Source: JAVVHH01 sp963835135 (GTDB lineage: Bacteria > Pseudomonadota > Alphaproteobacteria > Acetobacterales > Acetobacteraceae). From it: 64,000 bases of DNA. This document shows positions 52,470 through 60,945 of the stretch, one piece after another. Location of the stretch: contig CAWIEF010000002.1 in assembly GCA_963835135.1 (NCBI GenBank), positions 248,001 through 312,000 on the forward strand. The letters run 5' to 3'. A program made the translations under genes and the position numbers. The notes beneath the pieces were generated by a model. That model made no database searches. It worked only from the letters and a program-made list of their open reading frames with translations, and was not told where the DNA came from. Numbering within the stretch: position 1 is the first letter of the stretch; the number at the start of each line of letters is the position of its first letter.

Positions 52470-54036
52470 CCCGGCCGCCGCTCGCGCGCAACGCACACAC
52501 CCGGCCATCCGAGCGCAGCGCCCGCACGTCGAGCCAGGCGCGATGCAGCGTGCCCGGCATGTGGATGCGGAACAGATCGGCGTCGATCGCCTCGACCTCC
52601 CAGGCCGGCCCCGTCACGACCGGCCCGTGCGCGACCACCATGAGCGCGCCGTCCTGCTCACGGATGGTCCACTCGGTGGCCATCTCGTCGCTGCGATACG
52701 TGCCGGCAAGGTCGTCCGGCAGGCCCGCGGCGGCCGGCGCGCGGCGCCATAGGCCGATCGTTCCCGCGTCCTGCTCGACCTCGACCGCGTCGTCGCCCGC
52801 CGCGCGCACGGCGAACAGGCTGCTCGCCCGCGGCGACGCCATCCGCCCCTCCTCGGTCGCCTCGGCCGCCATCGGCAGTCCGTTCGTCGTGAGCGACATC
52901 GCTTTGCCGTCCAGCGCGATGTCCAGCGTCGTATCGGTCACGTCGTCGATGTAGCGGCCGGCGAGCGTCGCCAACGCGTCCTGCGGCGGCGGGGTGGGCA
53001 CGGCGTGCACGCCCGGCCGCCCGTCCAACGCCGCATCGAGCACGCGATGCGCGATCAGGTTCGGGTCCGCATCGTGGGCGTTGGCCATCGCGATGACCGT
53101 GACGTCCTCGCCCGGGGCCATCAGGAACTCCGTCCGGTAGCCGGGCCAAAGGCCGCCATGGCTCCACGTCTCGACTCCGCGATAGGGCCGTGCGACCAGG
53201 CCGCGCCCGTATCGGTTCGGCTGACCGTTGTTGAACGGGCACTGCACCATCAGCCCGTCGAGCCATTCCGCTCCGATGCGTCGCGTGGCGAAGTTGCGCG
53301 CCCACAGCGCCAGGTCGGCGATCGACGAGACCAGCCCGCCCTCGCCGCCCAGCGGGAACGCATGCGCGGCCCGCGACCAGCCGCCGTCGGCGCCCCGGAG
53401 ATATCCGGTCGCCAAACGCTCGATCACCTCGGCCGTGCTGGGCGTCACCCGCGTGTCGCGCATCCCGAGCGGCGCGAAGATGCGCTCCTGCAACACGTCG
53501 TCCAGGCTGCGGGCCGTGAGGCGCTCGACGATCAGCCCGAGCAGCAGGAAATTCGAGTTGCTGTAGAGGAAGCGCCCGCCAGGGTCGAAATTGAGCGTGT
53601 GCTGGCGCGCGATGCCGTCGAACAGGACCTGCGGCCCGATCGGCGTACCGAGATCCCCGCCGCCATGGCGCACGATTTCCAGCATGTCGCGGATGCCGGA
53701 CGTGTTGTGCATCAACTGCGCCACCGTGATCTGGTCGGCGATCGCGGGCAAGTCGGGCAGATAGGTCCGCACCGCCGCGTCGAGCGCCAAACCGCCTTCG
53801 GCCTCCAGCATCAGGATCGCCGCACAGGTGAACTGCTTGGAGACCGACGCGATGCGGAAGCGCGTGTCGGGCCCGATCGGGACCGCGTGCTCGATGTTGG
53901 CCAAGCCGGCATGCCGGTGCACTCTCAGCGCGCCGCCGAGCACGACGCCGACCGTGACGCCGGCGCCGGCGCCGGCCCAGGGCGCGAGCAAGCCGTCGAC
54001 TCTGCGTTGCAGCAGCAGGTCATTGAGATCGGTCAC
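52438..54036 (-). CDS. Serine hydrolase of the beta-lactamase class C / D-aminopeptidase family
   Basis: 532-aa penicillin-binding-protein-like hydrolase. The catalytic SxxK is in RIASVSKQFTCAAILML, the YxN motif is YSNSNFLLLGLIVERL and the third motif is HGGLWPGYRT. A C-terminal extension of about 150 residues resembles the beta-barrel domains of D-aminopeptidase DmpA/DAP-type enzymes. No signal peptide is seen, so it is probably cytoplasmic. It may hydrolyse D-amino-acid or peptide amides. The start is set at GTG 54036 because GGAAA precedes it. It is divergent from the peptide importer binding protein, sharing an 88-bp promoter region. Confidence 0.85.
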   Translation of the reverse strand: MTDLNDLLLQRRVDGLLAPWAGAGAGVTVGVVLGGALRVHRHAGLANIEHAVPIGPDTRFRIASVSKQFTCAAILMLEAEGGLALDAAVRTYLPDLPAIADQITVAQLMHNTSGIRDMLEIVRHGGGDLGTPIGPQVLFDGIARQHTLNFDPGGRFLYSNSNFLLLGLIVERLTARSLDDVLQERIFAPLGMRDTRVTPSTAEVIERLATGYLRGADGGWSRAAHAFPLGGEGGLVSSIADLALWARNFATRRIGAEWLDGLMVQCPFNNGQPNRYGRGLVARPYRGVETWSHGGLWPGYRTEFLMAPGEDVTVIAMANAHDADPNLIAHRVLDAALDGRPGVHAVPTPPPQDALATLAGRYIDDVTDTTLDIALDGKAMSLTTNGLPMAAEATEEGRMASPRASSLFAVRAAGDDAVEVEQDAGTIGLWRRAPAAAGLPDDLAGTYRSDEMATEWTIREQDGALMVVAHGPVVTGPAWEVEAIDADLFRIHMPGTLHRAWLDVRALRSDGRVCALRASGGRVKRVRYDRVA

Positions 54037-54124
54037 GCATTTTCCTTTCTTGCACCCGTGCAGCGGCACACTTTTTGCTGCAGGCTGGGGTGGTGTCTAT
54101 CGCCAAAACAGGAGCGATCCCCTC

Positions 54125-55792
54125 ATGAACCCATTCGCCGCCGCGTCGATGGTCGCGCTCAGCCTCGCTCTCCCGGTTGCTGCCATCGCCGCGCCGCACG
54201 AGCAACTCGTCGTCGGCATGACGGCGTTCTCCTCGAGCCAGCACCCCTACATCGACCCGGTCATCGTCAAGAGCTGGACCCTTGGCTTCGTCAGCAGGCA
54301 GGTGACCTATTTCACGCCCGACAGCTGGACCAACACCTGCGCGCTCTGCACCGAGCTGCCAAGCATCGAGAACGGTCGCGCGAAACTGGAGACGCAGCCG
54401 AGCGGCAAGCCCGGCATATCCGTGCACTGGACCTTGAAGCCTGACCTCAAATGGGGCGATGGCGTCCCGCTGACGGTCAAGGACATCGCCTACACCGTCA
54501 AGGTCGGCGGCGACCCCACCACCGGCTTCCCGGACGCCCGGGTGTGGGGCCGCATCTACAAGGCGGACGTGATCGACGACCAGAACATCGTGCTCCACCT
54601 CGACGAGGTGACCCCGCTGTTCAATCGGATGGGCAAGCTGCTGTCCGAGCACATCGACGGCCCGGCCTACGCCGGGGCCAAGGTGCCGGGCGACTACGTC
54701 AAGCAGAACGCCTACAACCGGTCGCCGACCAACCCGGGCCTCTGGAACGGCCCCTATCTGATGTCCGCCAACGACGGCGCCTCCCAGATCGTGTTGGAAC
54801 CGAATCCCCACTGGAGCGGCACGAAGCCCGCCTTCAAGCGCATCGTCATCCGCTCGATCGGCGACACGGCCGCGCTACAGGCCAACCTGCTCTCCGGCGA
54901 CATCGACATGGTTCCCGGCGACGGCAACGGCCTGTCGCTCGACCAGGTCATCGCCATGCAGAAGCAGCATCCCACCGAATTCAACTACGTGTTCAACGAT
55001 TCCGTCACGTTCTACCACCTCGACGTGAACCTCGATAACCCGATCCTGCGCGACCCGAACGTGCGGCGGGCCATGCTGATGGCGATCGACCGCAAGGCGA
55101 TGTCCGACCGCCTGGTCGGTGGTCGCTACAAGCTGGCCGCGACCTGGGTGCCGCCGAAGGAGCCGATGTTCGCCGAGGGCATCCCGATCGTTCCCTACGA
55201 CCCGGCCGGCGCCAAGAAGCTGCTGCAGGAGGCCGGATGGACGCCCGGCCCCGACGGCATCCTGCGCAACGCCGCCGGCGACCGCTTCTCCATCGAGTTG
55301 AGCGCGACCACCGAGTCCAAGCTGGGCCTGTTGATCCAGCAGGTGGCGCAGGACCAGCTCAAGCGGATCGGGATCGAGACGACCATCAAGAACGAGATCC
55401 AGCGCACCTTCTTCGGTGACACGCTCAAACGCCGCAAGTTCGGCGGCCTGGCCCAATATACCTGGCTCTTCAACGTCAGCTACTCGCCCCTGCAGCTCTA
55501 TGCGATCTCGAACATACCGACCGAGGCCAACGGCTGGGGCGGCAGCAACTACATGGACTGGCGCAACCAGGAGTTCGAACACGCGCTGCAAGCCTCGGCC
55601 ACCGACCTGGACCCGGCCAAGCAGAAGGCCGATTGGGCCGAGATGCAAAAGATCTACGCCCAGGACCTGCCCTCGCTGCCGTTGTTCTTCGTGCCGCAAT
55701 CGCATGTCATCCCGCTCTGGCTGAAGGGCTACGTCCCGGCCGGAATGACCGACTACCCGAGCCTGCGCGGCGAGGAATGGCGCGCTGAGTGA
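54125..55792 (+). CDS. Peptide ABC transporter substrate-binding protein
   Basis: 555-aa extracytoplasmic solute-binding protein of family 5 (DppA/OppA type). The signal peptide MNPFAAASMVALSLALPVAAIAA ends before PHEQLVVG. The mature protein has the family motif WTLKPDLKWGDGVPLTVKDIAYTVK and the ligand-cavity segment NGPYLMSANDGASQIVLEPNPHWSG, then DPNVRRAMLMAIDRKAM. It is the first gene of a five-gene importer operon, all on the same strand. The likely ligand is a di- or oligopeptide, though nickel, haem or glutathione are transported by relatives. The ATPase overlaps its end. Confidence 0.9.
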   Translation: MNPFAAASMVALSLALPVAAIAAPHEQLVVGMTAFSSSQHPYIDPVIVKSWTLGFVSRQVTYFTPDSWTNTCALCTELPSIENGRAKLETQPSGKPGISVHWTLKPDLKWGDGVPLTVKDIAYTVKVGGDPTTGFPDARVWGRIYKADVIDDQNIVLHLDEVTPLFNRMGKLLSEHIDGPAYAGAKVPGDYVKQNAYNRSPTNPGLWNGPYLMSANDGASQIVLEPNPHWSGTKPAFKRIVIRSIGDTAALQANLLSGDIDMVPGDGNGLSLDQVIAMQKQHPTEFNYVFNDSVTFYHLDVNLDNPILRDPNVRRAMLMAIDRKAMSDRLVGGRYKLAATWVPPKEPMFAEGIPIVPYDPAGAKKLLQEAGWTPGPDGILRNAAGDRFSIELSATTESKLGLLIQQVAQDQLKRIGIETTIKNEIQRTFFGDTLKRRKFGGLAQYTWLFNVSYSPLQLYAISNIPTEANGWGGSNYMDWRNQEFEHALQASATDLDPAKQKADWAEMQKIYAQDLPSLPLFFVPQSHVIPLWLKGYVPAGMTDYPSLRGEEWRAE

Positions 55793-56750
55793 GAGCGTCA
55801 TTGCCGTTCGGGGGCTGCGGGTCGGCTTCCCGCGCGGCGGCGTCTGGCGCGAGGTCGTGGCTGGCATCGACTATGAGATCAGCGGCGGCCGGACCCTCGG
55901 CATCGTCGGCGAGAGCGGCTGCGGCAAGTCGATCACGTCGCTCGCGCTGATGGGCCTGGTGCCCGCGCCGGGTCGGGTGTCAGGCTCGATCCGGTTCCGC
56001 GGGCAGGAACTGGTCGGCCAGAGCGAGGCGGCCTGGCGGCGGCTGCGGGGCGACGGCATCGCCATGGTGTTCCAGGAGCCGATGACGGCGCTCAACCCGG
56101 TCATGCCGGTGGGCCGCCAGATCGCCGAAGCCATGGTCATCCACCGCGGCGAGGGCTGGCAGCAGGCGGGAGGCGCCGCCATCGACCTGCTCGACGCGGT
56201 CGGCATCAACTCGCCGAAGGCCCGTGCCGCCGCCTATCCGCACCAGCTCTCCGGCGGCATGCGGCAACGGGCGATGATCGCCATGGCGCTCGCCTGCGAG
56301 CCCGCGCTGCTGATCGCCGACGAGCCGACCACGGCGCTCGACGTCACGATACAGGCGCAGATCCTCGATCTGATGCTCGACCTGCAGGAGCGGACCGGGA
56401 TGGCGATGCAGTTCATCAGCCACAATCTGGCCGTGGTGTCCGAGATCGCGCACGAGATCTGCGTCATGTACGCCGGCCGCATCGTCGAGCGCGCCCCGGC
56501 TGACGCGCTGTTCGCCGACCCGCTGCACCCCTACACGCAGGGCCTGATCGCGACCGTGCCGAACCCGGATCACCGCGTGACGAGGCTGCCGGTGATCCCC
56601 GGCGGCGTGCCCAACCTCGTGGCAGGGCGCGGCTGCCGCTTCGCCGACCGTTGCCCGCGCGGCGACGCAGGCTGCTGCGAAGCGGAACCCGAGCTCGTCG
56701 AGTACGCGCCCGGCCATGCGGCTGCCTGCTTCAAGGCAGGCCGCTTGTGA
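55785..56750 (+). CDS. Peptide ABC transporter ATPase (DppD-like), probable CTG start
   Basis: Cytoplasmic ABC ATPase with Walker A GESGCGKS, signature LSGGMRQRAMIAMAL, Walker B LLIADEPTTALD, His switch ISHNLAV and a C-terminal cysteine-rich oligopeptide-transporter domain (GCRFADRCPRGDAGCCEAEPELVEY). No ATG, GTG or TTG precedes the conserved core in this frame. The first GTG at 55857 would remove the opening beta strands (SVIAVRGLRVGFPR). A CTG at 55785, 8 bp after GAGGA, gives a normal N-terminus MSESVIAVRGL and is taken as the start, about 321 aa. It overlaps the binding protein stop. An unusual start that deserves checking. Confidence 0.88.
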   Translation: MSESVIAVRGLRVGFPRGGVWREVVAGIDYEISGGRTLGIVGESGCGKSITSLALMGLVPAPGRVSGSIRFRGQELVGQSEAAWRRLRGDGIAMVFQEPMTALNPVMPVGRQIAEAMVIHRGEGWQQAGGAAIDLLDAVGINSPKARAAAYPHQLSGGMRQRAMIAMALACEPALLIADEPTTALDVTIQAQILDLMLDLQERTGMAMQFISHNLAVVSEIAHEICVMYAGRIVERAPADALFADPLHPYTQGLIATVPNPDHRVTRLPVIPGGVPNLVAGRGCRFADRCPRGDAGCCEAEPELVEYAPGHAAACFKAGRL

Positions 56751-57697
56751 GCGAGCTTCTCGCCATCGATCACCTGCGGGTTGATTTCGAGGTCTCGAGC
56801 GGCCGGTTCGGCGGACGCAAGCAGACCCTGCAAGCGGTCGCCGACGTCAGCTTCAGGATCGCCGAAGGCGAGGTCCTGGCGCTGGTGGGCGAAAGCGGCA
56901 GCGGCAAGTCGACGCTCGGCGCCGTCGTGGCCGGGCTTCAGGTGCCGACGGCGGGCGCGGTGCGGTTCCGCGGCCGGCCAATCGGCCGCGAGGCCCGGCG
57001 CAGCATCCAACTCGTGGTGCAGGACCCGTTCAGCGCGCTCGACCCCCGCATGCCGGTGTCGGAGATCATCGCCGAGCCGCTGCGCATCCAGCGGATCGGC
57101 TCGCCAGCGTCGCGGCGGGCGCGGGCAGCGGAGCTGGTCGGGCAGGTCGGCTTGCCCGCCGACGCGCTCAACCGCTACCCCCACGAGTTCTCCGGTGGGC
57201 AGCGGCAACGCATCGCCATCGCCCGCGCCCTGGCGCCGGAACCGGCACTGATCGTCGCCGACGAGCCGCTTTCGGCGCTCGACGTCTCGATCCAAAGCCA
57301 AATTCTGAACTTGATGAAGGAGCTGCAGGAACAGCGCGGGCTCTCCTACTTGTTCATCAGCCATGACCTGGCCGTGGTGAACCATCTCGTCGACCGCGTC
57401 GCCGTGCTCTATCTCGGCCGACTCATCGAGATCGCGCCGCGCGAAGAGCTGTTCGTCACACCGTCGCATCCCTACACCCAAGCCTTGCTCGCCGCCGTCC
57501 CGCGGATCGGCCGCAACCGCGCCCGGGCCACCCGCGCGATCAAGGGAGAGATGCCGAGCCCGCTCGATCCACCGCCGGGCTGCGTGTTCCACCCCCGGTG
57601 TCCCAAGGTCCAGCCGGTGTGCCGCGAGATCCCGCCCCCGCTCGAACCCGCCCCCGCCCGGCCGCAGCAACACGCTGCCTGCCATTTCAAAGATTGA
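56747..57697 (+). CDS. Peptide ABC transporter ATPase (DppF-like)
   Basis: 316-aa second ATPase of the importer, pairing with the DppD-like subunit. Walker A is GESGSGKST, signature SGGQRQRIAIARAL, Walker B LIVADEPLSALD, His switch ISHDLAVV. The C-terminal oligopeptide-transporter domain has a conserved cysteine cluster (GCVFHPRCPKVQPVCREIPP), which in some relatives binds an Fe-S cluster. The GTG start overlaps the stop of the previous ATPase (GTGA). It is 8 bp upstream of the first permease. Two distinct ATPases are normal in this transporter class. Confidence 0.93.
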   Translation: MSELLAIDHLRVDFEVSSGRFGGRKQTLQAVADVSFRIAEGEVLALVGESGSGKSTLGAVVAGLQVPTAGAVRFRGRPIGREARRSIQLVVQDPFSALDPRMPVSEIIAEPLRIQRIGSPASRRARAAELVGQVGLPADALNRYPHEFSGGQRQRIAIARALAPEPALIVADEPLSALDVSIQSQILNLMKELQEQRGLSYLFISHDLAVVNHLVDRVAVLYLGRLIEIAPREELFVTPSHPYTQALLAAVPRIGRNRARATRAIKGEMPSPLDPPPGCVFHPRCPKVQPVCREIPPPLEPAPARPQQHAACHFKD

Positions 57698-57704
57698 TCC
57701 GGCC

Positions 57705-58658
57705 ATGGCGCGCTTCCTCCTCCTCCGCCTGCTGCAGGCCTGCTTCGTCCTGCTCGTCATGAGCTTCGTCATCTACAACCTGATCGGCCTCATGCCGGGC
57801 GACCCGATCGACCTGCTGATCTCCGGCAACCCGGGCGCCACCCCGGAATCGATCGCCCAGCTTCGCGCCATCTACGGCCTCGATCAGCCGCTGATCTTGC
57901 GCTACTGGCACTGGCTGGCCACCGCCGCGCAGGGCGACCTCGGCTTCTCGCGCGTGCACAGCCAGCCGGTGCTCGAGGTGCTGCTGCCGGCCCTGTGGCA
58001 GACCTGCAAGCTGTTGCTCACCAGCTTCGTGCTGAGCGTGCTCCTCTCCACCGCGCTCGGCATGATCGCCGCACTACGGCCGGGCGGCTGGGTCGACAAC
58101 ACCATCGGCCTGTTCGCCTTCGCCGGCATCTCGGTGCCGGTGTTCTGGCTCGCGCTGATGATGATCCTGGTGTTCGCCGTGCAGTGGCACTGGTTCCCGG
58201 CCAGCGGCATCTCCGATGTCGGCAACGGGACCGTGTGGGATCACGCGCGGCATCTCGTCATGCCGGTGATCGTGCTCTCGCTCGCCAACACCGGCGGCTT
58301 CACGCGCTATGTGCGCGCCAGCATGGTCGAAGTCATGCGCATGGACCTCGTCCGCACCGCGCGGGCGAAGGGCGCCGGGCCGTGGCGCGTGATCGTGGCG
58401 CACGCCTTCCGCAACGCGCTCATCCCCATCGTCACCGTCTGGGCGCTCAGCTTCGGCGCGCTGTTCGGCGGCGCGCTCGTCACCGAGACCATCTTCGCCC
58501 AGCCCGGCATGGGCAAAATGATCTACGACTCCATCATGGGCAACGACTTCAACCTCGCTCTCTCCGGCCTGCTGTTCGCGACGTTGGTCACGCTGATGAG
58601 CAACCTGGCGGCCGACCTCGCCTACGCTTGGCTCGACCCGCGGATCAGCCTGCGATGA
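57705..58658 (+). CDS. Peptide ABC transporter permease (DppB-like)
   Basis: 317-aa inner-membrane permease with about six transmembrane helices. The N-terminal helix and motif MSFVIYNLIGLMPGDPIDLLISGNPGATPESIAQLRAIYGLDQPL is characteristic of DppB/OppB. The coupling EAA-like loop that contacts the ATPase is VRTARAKGAGPWRVIVAHAFRNALIPIV. It forms the channel with the DppC-like partner that follows; their genes overlap by 4 bp (ATGA). All import machinery except the binding protein's exact ligand is thus accounted for. Confidence 0.93.
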   Translation: MARFLLLRLLQACFVLLVMSFVIYNLIGLMPGDPIDLLISGNPGATPESIAQLRAIYGLDQPLILRYWHWLATAAQGDLGFSRVHSQPVLEVLLPALWQTCKLLLTSFVLSVLLSTALGMIAALRPGGWVDNTIGLFAFAGISVPVFWLALMMILVFAVQWHWFPASGISDVGNGTVWDHARHLVMPVIVLSLANTGGFTRYVRASMVEVMRMDLVRTARAKGAGPWRVIVAHAFRNALIPIVTVWALSFGALFGGALVTETIFAQPGMGKMIYDSIMGNDFNLALSGLLFATLVTLMSNLAADLAYAWLDPRISLR

Positions 58659-59566
58659 GCGCCACCGTGCCCGAGCGGGCCATCGGCGCCTGGACGTTGC
58701 GTTGGCGCCGGCTCCGGCAGCACCCTTCTGCCCTCATCAGCCTGGCGATCCTCCTGGTGCTGGTCGCCTTCTGCCTCTCGGCCTACCCTTATGCGGCGCT
58801 GCGCGACATCGACCCGTCCAGCACGGACCTGCTGTCGCGGTTCGACCCGCCCTCGTTCGAGCATCCGCTCGGGATGGACGATGCCGGGCGGGACGAATTG
58901 CTGCGCTTGATGGTCGGCGGGCAGATCTCGCTGCTGATCGGCGTGCTCGCGACATTGATCGGCGGCGTCATCGGGATTGCCGTGGGCGTGTCCGCGGGCT
59001 ATCTCGGCGGCCGGCTCGACGCGCTGCTGATGCGCGTGACCGACGGCGTGATCGTGCTGCCGCTGCTGCCCTTGCTCATCGTGCTGGAGGCGGTCGACCT
59101 CACCAAGCTGGGCTTCAGCCCGTCCTTCGCCCATTCCGGCGCCGCCGCGTTCTGGCGTATCGTGATCGTCATCTCGCTCGTCGATTGGACGGCCGTGGCC
59201 CGCCTGGTCCGCGCCGCGACTCTATCGATCCGCGAACGCGACTTCGTCCGCGTCGCGCGGGCGAGCGGAGCGGGGCCACTTTACATGGTGGTCACGCACA
59301 TCCTGCCCAACGTGGCGACCCCGATCATCGTCGCCCTCACGCTGACGGTCGGCCGCGTGATCCTTCTTGAGAGCGTGCTCAGCTTCCTTGGGCTCGGAGT
59401 GGTGCCGCCGACACCATCCTGGGGCAACATGCTGAACAACGCGCAGGAACTGGTCACCACCAACCCGGCGCTCGCCGTCTACCCCGGCCTGCTGATCTTC
59501 ATCACCGTCATCGCGGTCAACTTCCTCGGCGACGGGCTGCAGCACGCCTTCGACCCACGCTCCTGA
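58655..59566 (+). CDS. Peptide ABC transporter permease (DppC-like)
   Basis: 303-aa permease partner with a short cytoplasmic N-terminus, one helix, the periplasmic loop DLLSRFDPPSFEHPLGMDDAGRDELLRLMVGGQISLLIGV typical of DppC/OppC, and the coupling loop FVRVARASGAGPLYMVVTHILPNVATPIIV. The C-terminus (GWNMLNNAQ-like SWGNMLNNAQELVTTNPALAVYPGLLIFITVIAVNFLGDGL) is standard. It ends the importer operon and is followed by twin palindromes. The start ATG overlaps the DppB stop. Confidence 0.93.
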   Translation: MSATVPERAIGAWTLRWRRLRQHPSALISLAILLVLVAFCLSAYPYAALRDIDPSSTDLLSRFDPPSFEHPLGMDDAGRDELLRLMVGGQISLLIGVLATLIGGVIGIAVGVSAGYLGGRLDALLMRVTDGVIVLPLLPLLIVLEAVDLTKLGFSPSFAHSGAAAFWRIVIVISLVDWTAVARLVRAATLSIRERDFVRVARASGAGPLYMVVTHILPNVATPIIVALTLTVGRVILLESVLSFLGLGVVPPTPSWGNMLNNAQELVTTNPALAVYPGLLIFITVIAVNFLGDGLQHAFDPRS

Positions 59567-59577
59567 TGACGCCAAAT

Positions 59578-59627
59578 CGTCACCCGAAGGGTGACGATCC
59601 AACGGCCCCGTCACCCGAAGGGTGACG
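59578..59627. repeat. Two tandem palindromic hairpins between convergent genes
   Basis: CGTCACCC-GAA-GGGTGACG occurs twice (59578-59596 and 59609-59627), each a perfect 8-bp stem with a 3-nt loop, 31 bp apart. They lie between the end of the peptide importer and the end of the SWIB gene. A two-way terminator or a REP-like element is possible. Confidence 0.75.
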
Positions 59628-59645
59628 ATCGAACCGCCCTACTGC

Positions 59646-59957
59646 CTACTTCAGGTGTTGCGCCAACAACTTGTTCATCTCGAACATGGTCACCTTCTTC
59701 TTGCCCATGACCTTCTCGAGCTTGTCGTCGGTCAGGATCTCGCGGCCGTCGTCCGGGTTCTGCAGCTTGTGCGCCTTGATGTAGACCCACACCTTGCTCA
59801 CCACCTCGCCCCTCGGCATCGTCCCCTCGCCGACGATGGCCGCCAGCTCGGGCGAGGGCTGCAGCGGCTGCTGAAGGGCGTTCGGCTTGCTGCCGGCTTT
59901 GGGCTTCTCGATCTTGGCTCCCTCGGGAGCATCCTTCTTAGCTGGAGTCTTCGCCAT
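59646..59957 (-). CDS. SWIB/MDM2-domain protein
   Basis: 103-aa basic protein. After a lysine/alanine/proline-rich N-terminus (about 35 residues, MAKTPAKKDAPEGAKIEKPKAG) comes one SWIB domain (LQPSPELAAIVGEGTMPRGEVVSKVWVYIKAHKLQNPDDGREILTDDKLEKVMGKKKVTMFEMNKLLAQHL). The SWIB fold is best known in eukaryotic chromatin remodelling and in Chlamydia topoisomerase fusions; stand-alone bacterial copies occur in alphaproteobacteria and others. A DNA- or protein-binding nucleoid role is likely but unproven. An AAAGG site precedes the ATG. It lies after the twin palindromes and is convergent with the importer operon. Confidence 0.9.
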   Translation of the reverse strand: MAKTPAKKDAPEGAKIEKPKAGSKPNALQQPLQPSPELAAIVGEGTMPRGEVVSKVWVYIKAHKLQNPDDGREILTDDKLEKVMGKKKVTMFEMNKLLAQHLK

Positions 59958-60027
59958 GATGCTGACCTTTCTTCCGCGACCTGCCTAACGGTTTAGGGCG
60001 TAAAAGCGTTTCACTGCAATCGCCGGG

Positions 60028-60864
60028 CTACCGCAAAGGGAAGCCGAGCCGCACCAGCGCGTCCCGCATGCGGTCGCGGCCAGAAAGGGCGGCCACCTCG
60101 CCCATCCGCGCCATCACCCGGGCCGTCCAGCGATACGACGAGCGCTCGGCGGCCGCGCTGAACGCCTCGAGCGCGCGGTCATAGCCCGCCACGCCCCCGG
60201 CCTCGCTCGCGCTGCCATACCGCTCCCGGTGCAGGACGACCGATTGCGGCAACCTCGGCTTGACCATCGCCGGCACCCGCGCGTCAGCGTATCCGACGCA
60301 AAGGCCGGCCACGCCGACCGCGCCCGAGGGCAGGCCAAGCACCGCGGCGACGGCCTCGACGTCGTTGCGCAGCGCGCCGATATAGACCGTGGCCAGGCCC
60401 AGGCTCTCGGCCGCCACGGCCGCGTTCTGCGCAGCGATGGCCGCGTCCAGTGCCGCGACCAGGAACGTCTCCAGGTAGGGCAGGGCGTCCAGGGTTCGCC
60501 CGGCCGCCGCCCCCACCCGGTCCAGCCGTGACAGGTCCGCGACCCAGACCAGGAACAACGGGCACTGTTCGATATGCGCCTGCCGCCCGGCCACGGCCGC
60601 GAGCGCGGCCTTGGTCGACGGATCGGTCACGGCCACGACCGACCAGGTCTGCATGTTCGACGACGTGGCAGCGGATTGCGCCGCGGCGACCAGCGTCTCC
60701 AATGTTCCCGCCGGCAGCGTCTCCGCCGTGTAGGCGCGCACGGATCGGTGCTGCAGCAGCGTGCCGATCACCTCGTTCCACGGCCCGGCGGGCAGCGCCT
60801 CGGCCTGCCCGCCATACCGGGCGTGCAAGGCCTCGTCGCGGATCGGGCGTGTGATGTCGTCCAT
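60028..60864 (-). CDS. Nitroreductase-family FMN oxidoreductase (NfsA-like)
   Basis: 278-aa oxygen-insensitive nitroreductase fold. The FMN-binding start LQHRSVRAYTAETLPAGTLETLVAAAQSAATSSNMQTWSVVAVTD is typical, as are AALDAAIAAQNAAVAAESLGLATVYIGALRND and LCVGYADARVPAMVKPRLP. Such proteins reduce nitroaromatics, quinones or flavins with NAD(P)H; the length and C-terminal extension are of the NfsA/FRP type. The ATG at 60864 has AGGA about 8 bp upstream. It lies between the SWIB gene and the NitT/TauT-type operon on the same strand. Confidence 0.9.
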   Translation of the reverse strand: MDDITRPIRDEALHARYGGQAEALPAGPWNEVIGTLLQHRSVRAYTAETLPAGTLETLVAAAQSAATSSNMQTWSVVAVTDPSTKAALAAVAGRQAHIEQCPLFLVWVADLSRLDRVGAAAGRTLDALPYLETFLVAALDAAIAAQNAAVAAESLGLATVYIGALRNDVEAVAAVLGLPSGAVGVAGLCVGYADARVPAMVKPRLPQSVVLHRERYGSASEAGGVAGYDRALEAFSAAAERSSYRWTARVMARMGEVAALSGRDRMRDALVRLGFPLR

Positions 60865-60945
60865 GTCATGTCCTATGCGGGAAGGCCGTATCGCCGGAGG
60901 AACCGTCCCACCCCGCATGACTGGAGACGCACCGGATCTCGTCGG

